Notes: a model not told the origin generated them from the sequence alone. 26,119 bases of DNA from CAYYNP01 sp964472545 (GCA_964472545.1 CAYYNP010000124.1:1-26119); one strand, 5' to 3'. Shown: positions 1-11,824, numbered from the stretch's first letter. Numbers and translations: made by a program.

Positions 1-11
1 TGGGGTGCGAA

Positions 12-1031
12 TCATCCGCCGCCGAACTCGTCACGCAGAAACTCCCCCGCCACGTCCCACTTCTCGGCGGCCGCCTCGAAATCGATCTTCATCGCCTTGA
101 TGCTGCGCGGTGTTTCGACGCGGACCTTTGCCTCGACGATCGGGTTCAACGGGATCTGGGCGCTGGGGCCTTCGGCCAGCCGGGCTTCGATGTCCGGGGC
201 GAGCAAGTGATCGACGAGTTGACGTGCATGGACGGTATTCGGCCCGCCCTTGATGATTGCCAGCGTGTTGGGGATGAACAGCGTGCCCGGGCCACCTTCT
301 CCCTGATCCGGATAGACGATCGCCACCGGCCGGGCGTGCTCGATCTCGATGATCGCGTCGTCGGTGTCGGTCAGCCCGAAGAGATACTCGCCGGACGCCA
401 CCGCCCGGGCAACCTGCTTGTTGCCGGAGAGGATCGCCACGCCGTTGGCTTTGACGTCGCGGAAGAACTGCTTCGCCGGCTCGTCGCCCCAGGCGGTGAA
501 GAGGCAGGTGGCGTGGGTTCGGGTGGTGCCGAAGAGCGGCTTGGCGATGCAGGCCCGGCCGCGCCACTGCGGATCGGTCAGGTCGCGAATCGAACCGAGT
601 TTCGCCCCCTCCGGTAGTTTCTCCGTGTTGACGATCAGCACTCTCGCCCGCGCGGCGAATCCGTGCCAGGTGCCGTCGGCGCTGCGAAATGCGGCCGGGT
701 ATTGCTCGGCGATCGGCGGTACGTAGACCTCCAGCAGGCCTGCCTTCTTCAGCCGCAGCGTGTTGAGGATTTCGTTGTTCCAGAACAGATCGCACCGCGG
801 CCGGCCGGCCTCATTGAGGATCAGGTTGGCCAGCCCGACCGTCTTGGTCGACTCGGTATCGAACTTCGCGTTGACTTCGATGCCCGACTCTTCGGCAAAC
901 TCCTCGAAGATCGGCCGCGAGAACTCCGAATCGAGCGCCGTATAGACCACGACCTCCGGGCCGTCGGCCGACCAGCATCCGGCAACGGCGAGGCAGAAGG
1001 CGGGCAGGACTGCGTGTGGCAGAAGTCTCAT
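12..1031 (-). CDS. Iron(III)-type ABC transporter substrate-binding lipoprotein
   Basis: This 339-residue exported protein should capture a ligand, probably ferric iron, for an ABC importer. It starts with a hydrophobic signal peptide ending in a lipobox (VAGC, Cys19), so it is probably membrane-anchored. After that come VVVYTALD and FEEFAEESGIEV, the usual opening of class-II (FbpA/thiamine-like) binding proteins, and then the two-lobe fold (LFWNNE, LIVNTEKLPEG, GLTDTDDA). I chose the ATG at 1031 because GGAGGG lies about 8 nt upstream, the signal peptide begins there, and a candidate promoter sits about 50 nt upstream. The open frame continues to 1799 but that part is antisense to the next gene. 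No permease or ATPase gene is visible, so the partner must lie downstream, beyond position 1, or elsewhere. The family call is firm; iron as the ligand is inferred from family resemblance only. Confidence 0.85.
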   Translation of the reverse strand: MRLLPHAVLPAFCLAVAGCWSADGPEVVVYTALDSEFSRPIFEEFAEESGIEVNAKFDTESTKTVGLANLILNEAGRPRCDLFWNNEILNTLRLKKAGLLEVYVPPIAEQYPAAFRSADGTWHGFAARARVLIVNTEKLPEGAKLGSIRDLTDPQWRGRACIAKPLFGTTRTHATCLFTAWGDEPAKQFFRDVKANGVAILSGNKQVARAVASGEYLFGLTDTDDAIIEIEHARPVAIVYPDQGEGGPGTLFIPNTLAIIKGGPNTVHARQLVDHLLAPDIEARLAEGPSAQIPLNPIVEAKVRVETPRSIKAMKIDFEAAAEKWDVAGEFLRDEFGGG

Positions 1032-1079
1032 AATCGGCCCTCCGGGGCGATGCTCGCGGATTTGACGGCAACATGGGTG

Positions 1080-1108
1080 ATTCTCGGCCAGCCGTCCTCG
1101 AATTGCAA
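1080..1108 (-). promoter_or_regulatory. Candidate sigma-70 promoter of the substrate-binding protein gene
   Basis: On the minus strand, TTGCAA (1103-1108) and GAGAAT (1080-1085) are separated by exactly 17 nt. Each matches the sigma-70 consensus at four of six positions. Transcription would start near 1073, leaving a leader of about 42 nt before the ATG at 1031. The boxes are weak individually; the spacing and position carry the case. Confidence 0.3.
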
Positions 1109-1112
1109 TCCC

Positions 1113-1141
1113 TTGACGGAGGAGACGATTGATGCGAGAAT
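1113..1141 (+). promoter_or_regulatory. Candidate sigma-70 promoter of the zinc-ribbon/TerB gene
   Basis: TTGACG (1113-1118, five of six) and GAGAAT (1136-1141, four of six) are 17 nt apart, giving a start near 1148 and a leader of about 34 nt. With the opposing candidate at 1080-1108 it would form a compact divergent promoter region. Confidence 0.4.
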
Positions 1142-1181
1142 CGGCGTGGGTTGTTCTTGGAGTCGTATGGGAGGGTGTACG

Positions 1182-1802
1182 ATGATCATTTTCGGAACGC
1201 GCGGCGTAACGTCGTCGGCAGGACAGGGCGACTTCTTTTGCCCCGGGTGCCAAGCCCAGGCGCCCTACCGCCACAAGCGTGCTCGGCGGTTCTTCACGCT
1301 CTACTTCATCCCGCTGATACCTTTGGACCAACTCGGCGAGTATATCGAGTGCCAGCAGTGCAGGGGTACCTACCAGGTGGAAGTCCTGAACTACCGGCCG
1401 GGCGCCGGAACGGCAGAATTCGAAGCGGAATTCCATCGGGCCGTCAAACGGGTGATGGTCGACATGATGCTGGCCGACGGTAGCATTGAAGACGGTGAGA
1501 TCGCCGTCATTCAAGGCATCTACGAGCAGTTGACGGGCAGAAAACTCTCGGAGGAGGCCGTGCAAGCCGAAATCCGCCAAGCCGGCGAGCAAGGAGAGGA
1601 GACGGCTCGTTCGCTCACACAGATTGCCGGAAACCTCAATGACCAAGGCAAGGAGATGGTGGTTAGGGCGGCGTTTATGGTGGCCGGCGCCGACGGCCAG
1701 TTTCAGGAGGAAGAACTGGCCATGATCACGGATATCGGCCAGTCGCTGGGTATGAGCGCCGCGCATCTGAAGGCGGTGCTCAGCCCCATGCTGGAGCAAT
1801 AG
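1182..1802 (+). CDS. Zinc-ribbon plus TerB-like domain protein
   Basis: A 206-residue soluble protein. The N-terminal part holds a zinc-ribbon with two Cys pairs, CPGC (Cys20/23) and CQQC (Cys57/60), separated by an aromatic stretch containing FFTLYFIPLIPL. From about residue 90 on it resembles TerB/DjlA-N alpha-helical domains: two similar halves with acidic motifs, MMLADGSIEDGEI and MVAGADGQFQEEEL, which in TerB relatives bind metal. I chose the ATG at 1182 because GGAGGG lies 7-8 nt upstream; an in-frame ATG at 1167 would place that motif inside the gene. It ends 2 nt before the next gene, so the two are probably co-transcribed and may be translationally coupled. The cellular role is unknown; TerB-like domains are linked to tellurite and stress systems, but no other ter genes are seen here. 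Confidence 0.75.
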   Translation: MIIFGTRGVTSSAGQGDFFCPGCQAQAPYRHKRARRFFTLYFIPLIPLDQLGEYIECQQCRGTYQVEVLNYRPGAGTAEFEAEFHRAVKRVMVDMMLADGSIEDGEIAVIQGIYEQLTGRKLSEEAVQAEIRQAGEQGEETARSLTQIAGNLNDQGKEMVVRAAFMVAGADGQFQEEELAMITDIGQSLGMSAAHLKAVLSPMLEQ

Positions 1803-1804
1803 CG

Positions 1805-2503
1805 GTGGCCAACAGCGCGAGGCGTCGGTGGGGCATGCTGCTGGCGGCGGCCATGGCGGGTATGCTGCACCTGGGGGTGCTGTGCGTTCCCATTCTCGTC
1901 GTGGACGGCATGTGCCGGATTGGCGTCGATCCGCGTATGATCGTCTTCCTGCTCTTGGCTAGCGGTTGGTGCCTCGTGGAGGGCGTTGCCTCGCCGATGC
2001 GAGCCCAGCCGCTGACCGCCGCCCTGGGGCCCCGATGGCTCGCCCTGGTGATCGGGTCGGCCATGTTGGCCGCCTTTTGGGTATCGGCGGCCGACGCCGC
2101 GTCGCGTTTGCCGCGCCCATTTGATGCAGCCTCGGGTGCCGGCACCGTACTCATGGTGACCGGCATCGCCTTGAGGTATCTGTCCATCCGCACGTTGGGA
2201 GCCTATTTCCTGAACGAGGTGGCGATTCTGCCAGGCCAGCCGCTGGTGACCCGGGGCATATTCCGCCTGCTGCGTCACCCGTCGGAGACCGGCACGCTCT
2301 GCCTGGCCTTCGGCGGCGTGGTCCTGTTGGGCAGTTTGGCCGGGGCCGCCGTCTGCGCCGCGGTGCTGCTGCCGTGCGTGATCTGGCGAACGCGGCTGGA
2401 AGACGTGATGCTGCGACGTCACCATCCCGTGGCCTTTCGCCGCTATGCCGGCGAAGTGGGAGCGTTCTTTCCTAGAATCCGCCCGGCGATACGCGGCGGT
2501 TGA
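1805..2503 (+). CDS. Isoprenylcysteine carboxyl methyltransferase-like membrane protein
   Basis: A 232-residue integral membrane protein with about five hydrophobic segments. The C-terminal half shows the ICMT/PEMT-type signature of membrane methyltransferases: LVTRGIFRLLRHPSETG (about 147-163), then a long hydrophobic segment, then RTRLEDVMLRRHHPVAFRRY (about 195-214). In the family the RHP motif and the later E..L...P.F..Y motif bind S-adenosylmethionine at the membrane face. Two departures are visible: Ser-Glu follows RHP where Met/Tyr-x-Gly is common, and the usual acidic pair is LED. The GTG at 1805 follows the preceding stop by 2 nt; an ATG at 1834 is an alternative. Substrate unknown; bacterial members often methylate lipids or small molecules rather than prenylated proteins. 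Confidence 0.65.
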   Translation: MANSARRRWGMLLAAAMAGMLHLGVLCVPILVVDGMCRIGVDPRMIVFLLLASGWCLVEGVASPMRAQPLTAALGPRWLALVIGSAMLAAFWVSAADAASRLPRPFDAASGAGTVLMVTGIALRYLSIRTLGAYFLNEVAILPGQPLVTRGIFRLLRHPSETGTLCLAFGGVVLLGSLAGAAVCAAVLLPCVIWRTRLEDVMLRRHHPVAFRRYAGEVGAFFPRIRPAIRGG

Positions 2504-2580
2504 CTGTTGCGGCGGGTCGGTCTCTCTCGACGTCTGCGTAGCGCCGGCCCGCTGCCTCCGCCGGCCGTAACGCAATCCGG

Positions 2581-3669
2581 CTATTTCGCTCCCGACTCCT
2601 TCTCGAAGCCGTATTCCCTCAGCTTCTTGTGCAGCGTGTTGCGGTTCATCCCCAGGCGGACCGCGGCCTTCGTCTGCACGTTGTCGCAGGCGGCCATCAC
2701 TTGGGCGATCAACTCGCGTTCGACGCCGTTGACGATCGACGCCTGGAGGTTTTCGCCGTTAGGGCCGGCGGCTTGAATGCCCTCTTCGACCAACTCGTAC
2801 GCCAACGTTTGCAGATCGGCCGCGCGGCGACGCCCGAGACGGCGCCGACGGCGGCCGTGGACCACGGCCGGCAGCAGGTCGGCCGTTAGCTCGTCGTCGG
2901 GCGCCAGCACCACGGCCCGCTCGACGTAGTTCTGCAACTCGCGGACGTTGCCCGGCCAGTCGTATTTTCCTAACGCCTCCAGGGCCTCCGGCGCAGCGTG
3001 GACCACGTGGCGGTCGTTGGCTTCGCTGTAGAGCTTCAAGAAGTGGTAGACCAGATCCGGCACGTCCTCGCAATGGTCGCGCAGCGGGGGCAACTCGATC
3101 GTGATCACGTTCAGCCGATAGTAGAGGTCCTCCCGGAAACGCTCTGCTTCGACTTCGGCCAGCAGGTCGCGGTTGCTGGCGGCGATCACGCGGGTGTCGA
3201 CGCGGATCGTCTGCGTGTCGCCCACGCGTTCAAACTCGTGCTCCTGCAAGACCCGCAGCAGTTTGACCTGGAGCTTGGCAGTGGTGGAATTGATCTCGTC
3301 GAGAAAGACGGTTCCGGTATGGGCGGCCTCGAAGCGGCCGGTGCGGTTGTTGACGGCGCCGGTGAACGCGCCGCGGACGTGCCCGAACAGCTCGCTTTCG
3401 AGCAGGTTCTCGGCCAGTGCGCCGCAATTGACCCGCACGAACGGACCGCTGCCGCGAGGGCTCAGCCGGTGCAGCGCCTTGGCGATCAACTCTTTGCCCG
3501 TGCCCGTCTCGCCCAGCAAGAGCACCGAAGCGTTGGAGCGGGCAACTTGACGCGTCAGCCGGTAGACCTCGCGCATGGCCGCCCCCGATCCGATCAACCC
3601 GGGGATCGGCGGGCCGGTTTCGGCCGTATCGGCGATCGACGAAGGCTCCATGGTGGATTTCCGATCCAT
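2581..3669 (-). CDS. Sigma-54-dependent transcriptional activator without sensor domain
   Basis: This 362-residue protein should use ATP to remodel sigma-54 RNA polymerase at -24/-12 promoters. Visible in order: a short N-terminus of about 25 residues; an AAA+ domain with Walker A GETGTGKE (53-60), the sigma-54-contacting GAFTGA loop (100-105), Walker B VFLDE (121-125) and the arginine region RFREDLYYRL (177-186); WPGNVRELQN (238-247); an Arg-rich linker HGRRRRRLGRRRA (271-283); and a Fis-type helix-turn-helix, TKAAVRLGMNRNTLHKKL (333-350). All core motifs are intact, so it is probably active, but there is no receiver, GAF or PAS domain, as in PspF. Activity must be set by expression or by a partner protein. 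Starts at 3669 or 3651 (both ATG) are possible; neither has a good Shine-Dalgarno, and the choice lies in a short tandem repeat. It is 110 nt downstream of the HEAT-repeat gene on the same strand. Confidence 0.88.
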   Translation of the reverse strand: MDRKSTMEPSSIADTAETGPPIPGLIGSGAAMREVYRLTRQVARSNASVLLLGETGTGKELIAKALHRLSPRGSGPFVRVNCGALAENLLESELFGHVRGAFTGAVNNRTGRFEAAHTGTVFLDEINSTTAKLQVKLLRVLQEHEFERVGDTQTIRVDTRVIAASNRDLLAEVEAERFREDLYYRLNVITIELPPLRDHCEDVPDLVYHFLKLYSEANDRHVVHAAPEALEALGKYDWPGNVRELQNYVERAVVLAPDDELTADLLPAVVHGRRRRRLGRRRAADLQTLAYELVEEGIQAAGPNGENLQASIVNGVERELIAQVMAACDNVQTKAAVRLGMNRNTLHKKLREYGFEKESGAK

Positions 3670-3725
3670 GATTTCCGATCCATGATTTCCGTTGGATGAT
3701 TTATGTATGGCGACCCACGATTTGC
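3656..3725. repeat. 7-nt-phased GATTT repeat over the activator gene start
   Basis: On the plus strand GATTTCC-GATCCAT occurs twice in exact tandem (3656-3669, 3670-3683), followed by GATTTCC-GTTGGAT (3684-3697), GATTTAT-GTATGGC (3698-3711), GACCCAC (3712-3718) and GATTTGC (3719-3725). All units stay on a strict 7/14-nt register. The array covers the first codons and the leader of the sigma-54 activator gene. A perfect inverted heptamer, GATTTGC/GCAAATC (3719-3725 and 3744-3750), flanks its outer end. Confidence 0.75.
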
Positions 3726-3779
3726 TCCAGCAGCGTGCCCGTCGCAAATCATAAACCCTAGATCGTGAATCCAACACCC

Positions 3780-6002
3780 CTACTGCTTGGCGTCCGCGTC
3801 GGCGGCGTCGGAGTCGACGTTCACGCTTTGGGTGAAGACCTCGAGCGTATCGAGAATCATGCCGAGGATTCGCTGGGTCTTCGGGTCCAAGTCGGCGCTG
3901 GCATTGTAACGATCGTATTGTCGCTGCATTTCGTCGGTGGTCAACAGGATGCCGTAGCGGTGGGCGTTGTCGCGAAACGCCCGCAACGCCGCGGCGCGGA
4001 TCGGCAGCGGTTGGGTGGAAAAGCTGGCCAAATCGACCAGCGCCCGCTGGCTCTCGGCGTTGCCCAGGTTGCCCAACACACCGGACGCCCGGGTACTCAG
4101 CGAGGGGACGTACAACGGCGTGGCGATCGAGGCGTGCAGGCGGCGGACGTCGTAGAGACGGTTATCCGGGCCGCTAATCTCCTTCAAATACTCCAGCGCA
4201 GCCGCGGCTTGGCGCTGCCGCTCGGGAAACGGCACCGACGAGCGTCGATCGACGCCGGCCAACCGTCCCACCTGCCAGCGGATCGCTTCGTCGTCGTGTG
4301 GCCAGAAGAACGCCAGCGTCTGTGAGTCATCTCGGGCGGTGCGTCTTGCCCGCTCGAAGTGTTCGTTGCGGGCAATCAACCCTACGCGCAGCTTGGCCGT
4401 GCGATAGTCGTTGCGAAACTGGCTCAGCAGCATGTCGGCCGTGGGGCGGTCGACGGCCGCGTCGATCAGGGCCAGTTCGTAGTCGGGCGAGGCGATCGCC
4501 AGGCGCATCGCTTCCTCGCCGGTTGCGGCCGTGTCGACCTCGAACCCCATCCCCGCCAGCAACCCCGCGACCCTACCGGACGACTCGGCGTTGGGCGAGG
4601 CGACCAGCGCGCGGGCGGTGCCGCTGGAAGTCCCGAAGAAGGCCAGCGACTCGGTCACGTAACTGGCGCCGGGATACGGAGCGTTGGCCCCCAGCGCGAG
4701 CACGGCCTCGATCGCCGCCATCCGCAGCCGGCGGTCCGGGTGGCGGGTGGCGCGGACCAACGGCGAAGGCTGGTGGCCACGCCGCAAGAGTGCATCCGTC
4801 TCGCCCGATTCGCCGAGGATCCGCGCGGCCGCCGTAGCCGCCGCCGTGTGGCCGCGATCGACGGCGTATTGCATCACGTCCTCGATCTCCTCGGCCGAGA
4901 AACGGCGGGCCTCCTCAATGGCCGTGCCTTCACCTTCCGGCAGCGGCGCGTCGAGGCCCGCTTGGTACGCGGCCGCCTCGAGCATCGTGGCCAAATACAA
5001 CAGGCGAACGTCCGGATCCTCGTCGGCCAGGGCGTACGCGTCGCGGGCGAGCCGGGCGGCCAGCACCAGCGCGGCGTCTGCGGCCGAGTATTTCGTCCAG
5101 GCACACTGCTTCTTGCCGGCGTCGAAGTGCCACATCGTCACCAGGCCGTCGGCCTCGATCCGCACCGGCCGCGAGCCGTCGAAATAGGCCTCGGACCGTT
5201 CGACCAGCAGCCGCAGCGCCAGCCGCTTGGTGGGCAGGTGGCCGACCAGCCGCTTCAGCGCATCGCCGGCCGCCTGGCGGATCGCCGGATCGCTCGCTTC
5301 CGAAGCGTACGGGCCGAGCAGGTAGATCACCGCATGCTTGGCGTCCATGCGTCCGAGCAGGTGGATCGTCTGGGCCATCAGCCGCGGTTCGGATCGTTCC
5401 AACAATCCCAGCAGGGCCGGCGCGGCCTCGCCGCGCATCTCGATCAACGCCGCCCGGATGTACGGATGGTCGGCCGCCATGGCGTCGTCGGCCAGCGCGG
5501 CAACCATCGCCGCCACGGCCTCCGAACCGGCCCGTTTCAGTTCCGCCAGCGCGCGGCTGCGGACGCTCGGCGAAGGATCTTTGAGCTGGCCGATGAACTC
5601 CGGCACGCGGCGGCGGGTTTGCTCGTCGGCGGCGGTCAGCACGGCGTCGGCGAGTTGCTTGGCTTCCGGGGCAAGCCCCTTGCGAGCGGCCATGTTGATG
5701 AACGTGGCCGAACCGAATCGGTCGACCAACGCGGCCAACTGCGCCTGATCGAGCCCGGCGGCGGCGACCTTTTGCAAGTACTTCCGGCCAAGGTCCGCGC
5801 GGCCGAAGTCGGCCAGCAGCTTGGCCGCCCGAATGCACTCCGGCGGCGTGGAGGGGTTGGTCTCCAGGATCGCCGTCACCGCCGGACTATAGGTCAACGC
5901 CGGGGCAGGGGCGTCGGGTTCCTGGGCATGCACGCCCAAAGCGAAGATGAGCGACGCCAGCAAGGCCGACGGCAGGAGCCGCGTGAAGGAGTGATGATTC
6001 AT
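3780..6002 (-). CDS. Secreted HEAT-repeat protein with degenerate receiver-like domain
   Basis: A 740-residue protein of unknown function. A signal peptide (residues 1-26, ending GVHA before QEPD) predicts export. HEAT-like helical repeats occur around 135-255 (DPSPSVRSRALAELKRAG, DPAIRQAAGDALKRLV), 411-440 (HPDRRLRMAAIEAVLALG) and about 640-690 (ALVDLASFSTQPLPIRAAAL). Between them, 464-585 reads like a response-regulator receiver: ALVASPNAESSGRVAGLLAGMG, TAATGEEAMRLA, ELALIDAAVDRP and FFWPHDDEAIRWQVGRL. It keeps the aspartate of the beta-3 strand (LIDAAVD), but the acidic pair expected near the first strand is SPNAE and the usual conserved lysine is replaced by FWPH, so ordinary phosphotransfer is doubtful. 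Poor Shine-Dalgarno at the ATG (6002). It lies between argH (84 nt upstream) and the sigma-54 activator (110 nt downstream), all on one strand. HEAT call firm; receiver-like call moderate. Confidence 0.72.
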   Translation of the reverse strand: MNHHSFTRLLPSALLASLIFALGVHAQEPDAPAPALTYSPAVTAILETNPSTPPECIRAAKLLADFGRADLGRKYLQKVAAAGLDQAQLAALVDRFGSATFINMAARKGLAPEAKQLADAVLTAADEQTRRRVPEFIGQLKDPSPSVRSRALAELKRAGSEAVAAMVAALADDAMAADHPYIRAALIEMRGEAAPALLGLLERSEPRLMAQTIHLLGRMDAKHAVIYLLGPYASEASDPAIRQAAGDALKRLVGHLPTKRLALRLLVERSEAYFDGSRPVRIEADGLVTMWHFDAGKKQCAWTKYSAADAALVLAARLARDAYALADEDPDVRLLYLATMLEAAAYQAGLDAPLPEGEGTAIEEARRFSAEEIEDVMQYAVDRGHTAAATAAARILGESGETDALLRRGHQPSPLVRATRHPDRRLRMAAIEAVLALGANAPYPGASYVTESLAFFGTSSGTARALVASPNAESSGRVAGLLAGMGFEVDTAATGEEAMRLAIASPDYELALIDAAVDRPTADMLLSQFRNDYRTAKLRVGLIARNEHFERARRTARDDSQTLAFFWPHDDEAIRWQVGRLAGVDRRSSVPFPERQRQAAAALEYLKEISGPDNRLYDVRRLHASIATPLYVPSLSTRASGVLGNLGNAESQRALVDLASFSTQPLPIRAAALRAFRDNAHRYGILLTTDEMQRQYDRYNASADLDPKTQRILGMILDTLEVFTQSVNVDSDAADADAKQ

Positions 6003-6033
6003 GATGCGTCTCGGCGTTGTGAGTTAATGCCGG

Positions 6034-6066
6034 GTGCGAGGCGGTCTTTGCGAAGCCGCGTCGCAC
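6034..6066 (-). other. Strong hairpin between argH and the HEAT-repeat gene
   Basis: An 11-bp inverted repeat with one mismatch (arms 6034-6044 and 6056-6066) encloses an 11-nt loop, about 20 nt after the argH stop. No T-run follows on the minus strand, so it is not a classical intrinsic terminator. A Rho-type end, an mRNA-processing site or a structure that sets different expression of the two genes would fit. Confidence 0.45.
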
Positions 6067-6086
6067 GTGACTCGTCCGTCGATCCT

Positions 6087-7502
<1,416 letters not shown>

Positions 7503-7552
7503 GCGCAACCTCTCAGCAGCACTGCCGTTGCATAGAATCCCCCGCATTTTTC

Positions 7553-7581
7553 ACTGTAAATGGGAGGGGCTAGGTTGTCAA
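7553..7581 (-). promoter_or_regulatory. Sigma-70 promoter of argH
   Basis: On the minus strand a perfect -35 box TTGACA (7576-7581) and TACAGT (7553-7558, four of six) are separated by 17 nt. The start would be near 7546, with a leader of about 44 nt to the argH ATG. This is the best promoter match I saw in the window. Confidence 0.6.
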
Positions 7582-7644
7582 TGAAGGGTCGTGGCGTGCA
7601 GCCCCTCTCGTGGGTTCCGTCGGCCTACTACATTAAGGCCGTGT

Positions 7645-7673
7645 TTGCTGAATCCCCACCACAGATGTACAAT
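7645..7673 (+). promoter_or_regulatory. Candidate promoter of hicAB
   Basis: TTGCTG (7645-7650, three of six) and TACAAT (7668-7673, five of six) are 17 nt apart, giving a start near 7680 and a leader of about 113 nt before hicA. A 6-bp hairpin (CGGCCT/AGGCCG, 7621-7641) ends just upstream of the -35 box and could be an operator. It points away from the argH promoter. Confidence 0.4.
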
Positions 7674-7698
7674 AATGGGATGCGGGCACGGTTCTCGC

Positions 7699-7723
7699 CA
7701 GTCAACGCGGGATTGCGTGACTG
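7699..7723 (+). other. Stem-loop in the hicAB leader
   Basis: CAGTCA (7699-7704) pairs with TGACTG (7718-7723) and CGC (7706-7708) with GCG (7715-7717), giving nine base pairs with one bulged A and a GGGATT loop. It lies in the predicted 5' leader of hicA. It could affect translation or be an operator palindrome; nothing in the sequence decides this. Confidence 0.4.
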
Positions 7724-7792
7724 CTCCCCGAGGAGTGACGGTGCGCCAAGGAGAAGAGGAGACTCGTAGCGCCAAGTGGCCATCGTAGAAAC

Positions 7793-7981
7793 ATGCGAGT
7801 ACGCGAGATCATCAAGGGGCTGGAGGACGACGGCTGGCATCTGGTCGCGACCCGGGGCAGCCACCGTCAATACAAGCATCCATCGAAACCAGGACGAGTG
7901 ACGGTGGCCGGCCATCTGCACCATGAGTTGGCTCCCGGCACTCTCAACAGCATTCTGAAGCAGGCCGGATTGAAGGACTGA
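7793..7981 (+). CDS. hicA: HicA family toxin (mRNA interferase)
   Basis: A 62-residue HicA/YcfA protein: a small double-stranded RNA-binding-like fold that cuts or blocks mRNA when free of its antitoxin. The family signature is complete: VREIIKGLEDDGW at the start, GSHRQYKHP with the catalytic histidine (about residue 24), GRVTVAGH, and GTLNSILKQAGL at the end. Length is normal. The Shine-Dalgarno before the ATG is poor, which may keep toxin synthesis low. It stops 5 nt before hicB, in the canonical toxin-first order. The pair sits alone between argH and carB with its own candidate promoter. Function as a working toxin is inferred from intact motifs. Confidence 0.93.
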   Translation: MRVREIIKGLEDDGWHLVATRGSHRQYKHPSKPGRVTVAGHLHHELAPGTLNSILKQAGLKD

Positions 7982-7986
7982 CTCCC

Positions 7987-8199
7987 ATGTATCGATACCT
8001 CATCGTCATCGAGAAAGCGGGCGGCAACTTCTCCGCATACTCGCCAGACCTGCCCGGCTGCGTTGCGACCGGCGACACGGAAGAAGAGGCGGAGAAGAAC
8101 ATGGCGACTGCAATACCAATGCACTTGCAGGGCCTCAAGGAAGACCACCTGCCAATCCCCGCACCCGTCGCTTCTGCTCAGTACGTTGAAGTGGACTAG
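7987..8199 (+). CDS. hicB: HicB family antitoxin (short form)
   Basis: A 70-residue partner that should bind and neutralise HicA. It shows the HicB N-terminal fold: YRYLIVIEKAGGNFSAYSPDLPGCVATGDT, in two stretches over residues 2-31, with the hallmark SPDLPGC, then EEAEKNMATAIPMHLQGLKEDHLPIP. It ends soon after this domain, so it lacks the C-terminal helix-turn-helix or ribbon-helix-helix found in longer HicB proteins. Autorepression would then need another DNA-binding partner, or may not happen. An AAGGA inside the end of hicA serves as its ribosome-binding site, so translation is probably coupled. Confidence 0.92.
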   Translation: MYRYLIVIEKAGGNFSAYSPDLPGCVATGDTEEEAEKNMATAIPMHLQGLKEDHLPIPAPVASAQYVEVD

Positions 8200-8224
8200 A
8201 GATCGTATGGGACGTGCCCGCATT

Positions 8225-8242
8225 GGCGGACACCGCTCCGCC
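8225..8242 (+). terminator. Possible weak terminator after hicAB
   Basis: A perfect 6-bp stem, GGCGGA/TCCGCC (8225-8230, 8237-8242) with a 6-nt loop, lies 25 nt after the hicB stop. Only a short TTT follows about 6 nt later, so intrinsic termination would be inefficient. The rest of 8200-8331 shows no gene. Confidence 0.3.
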
Positions 8243-8331
8243 GAGCCACTTTCAATGCAACTGACCGGAGTCCATCCGCGGCATGTTGCCCTGCGCACGG
8301 TGGTCGGTAGCCCTTTGCGCATTCCGGCCCC

Positions 8332-8361
8332 TTGAGCATCCGCCCTCTCTCATGCTAAACT
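8332..8361 (+). promoter_or_regulatory. Candidate extended -10 promoter of carB
   Basis: TTGAGC (8332-8337) and TAAACT (8356-8361) are 18 nt apart, and TG two bases before the second box makes an extended -10 (TGcTAAACT). The start would be near 8368, leaving an 80-nt leader. I see no pyrimidine-responsive attenuator or arginine-box structure in that leader. Confidence 0.42.
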
Positions 8362-8447
8362 GACGCGATTTTGGACAGTTTTCTGCCCCCTTTGTGAGTG
8401 GTTGGGTGTGGTGACTGCCCGCTAACGGTGTACGGAGAACACCCCAC

Positions 8448-11711
<3,264 letters not shown>

Positions 11712-11733
11712 TGCCTGGGAGTTTGGGGGGTGG

Positions 11734-11760
11734 CCGGGGAAACGCGCCGCGGTGCCCCGG
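11734..11760 (+). terminator. GC-rich stem after carB
   Basis: CCGGGG (11734-11739) pairs with CCCCGG (11755-11760) across a 15-nt loop, 22 nt after the carB stop. There is no T-run, so this is at best a Rho-assisted or mRNA 3'-end structure. Confidence 0.25.
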
Positions 11761-11797
11761 GACGCCATCCCTTCCGCAGATCTATGGATCACTGGGA

Positions 11798-11824
11798 CAC
11801 CGCTGCGCTTTGCCCCAGCCACCC
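11798..11824. repeat. Dispersed 27-bp repeat, copy 1
   Basis: This 27-bp intergenic sequence, beginning CACCGCTGCGCT and ending CCCCAGCCACCC, matches the copy at 25647-25673 at 26 of 27 positions (only T/C at 11810 differs). It lies between carB and the oxidoreductase gene, away from any coding frame. Confidence 0.75.

Noticed and set aside
663..1181. N-terminal extension of the zinc-ribbon/TerB protein to 379 residues
   Set aside because: It overlaps the substrate-binding gene antisense; the ATG at 1182 has a good ribosome-binding site and a promoter just upstream.
1032..1799. N-terminal extension of the substrate-binding protein to 595 residues
   Set aside because: The extension is antisense to the zinc-ribbon/TerB gene and would place the lipoprotein signal in the middle of the protein.
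3726..3740. Sigma-54-like promoter before the activator gene (minus strand)
   Set aside because: GGCACG fits the -24 box, but the -12 box lacks the required GC at the right spacing; below the level needed for a call.
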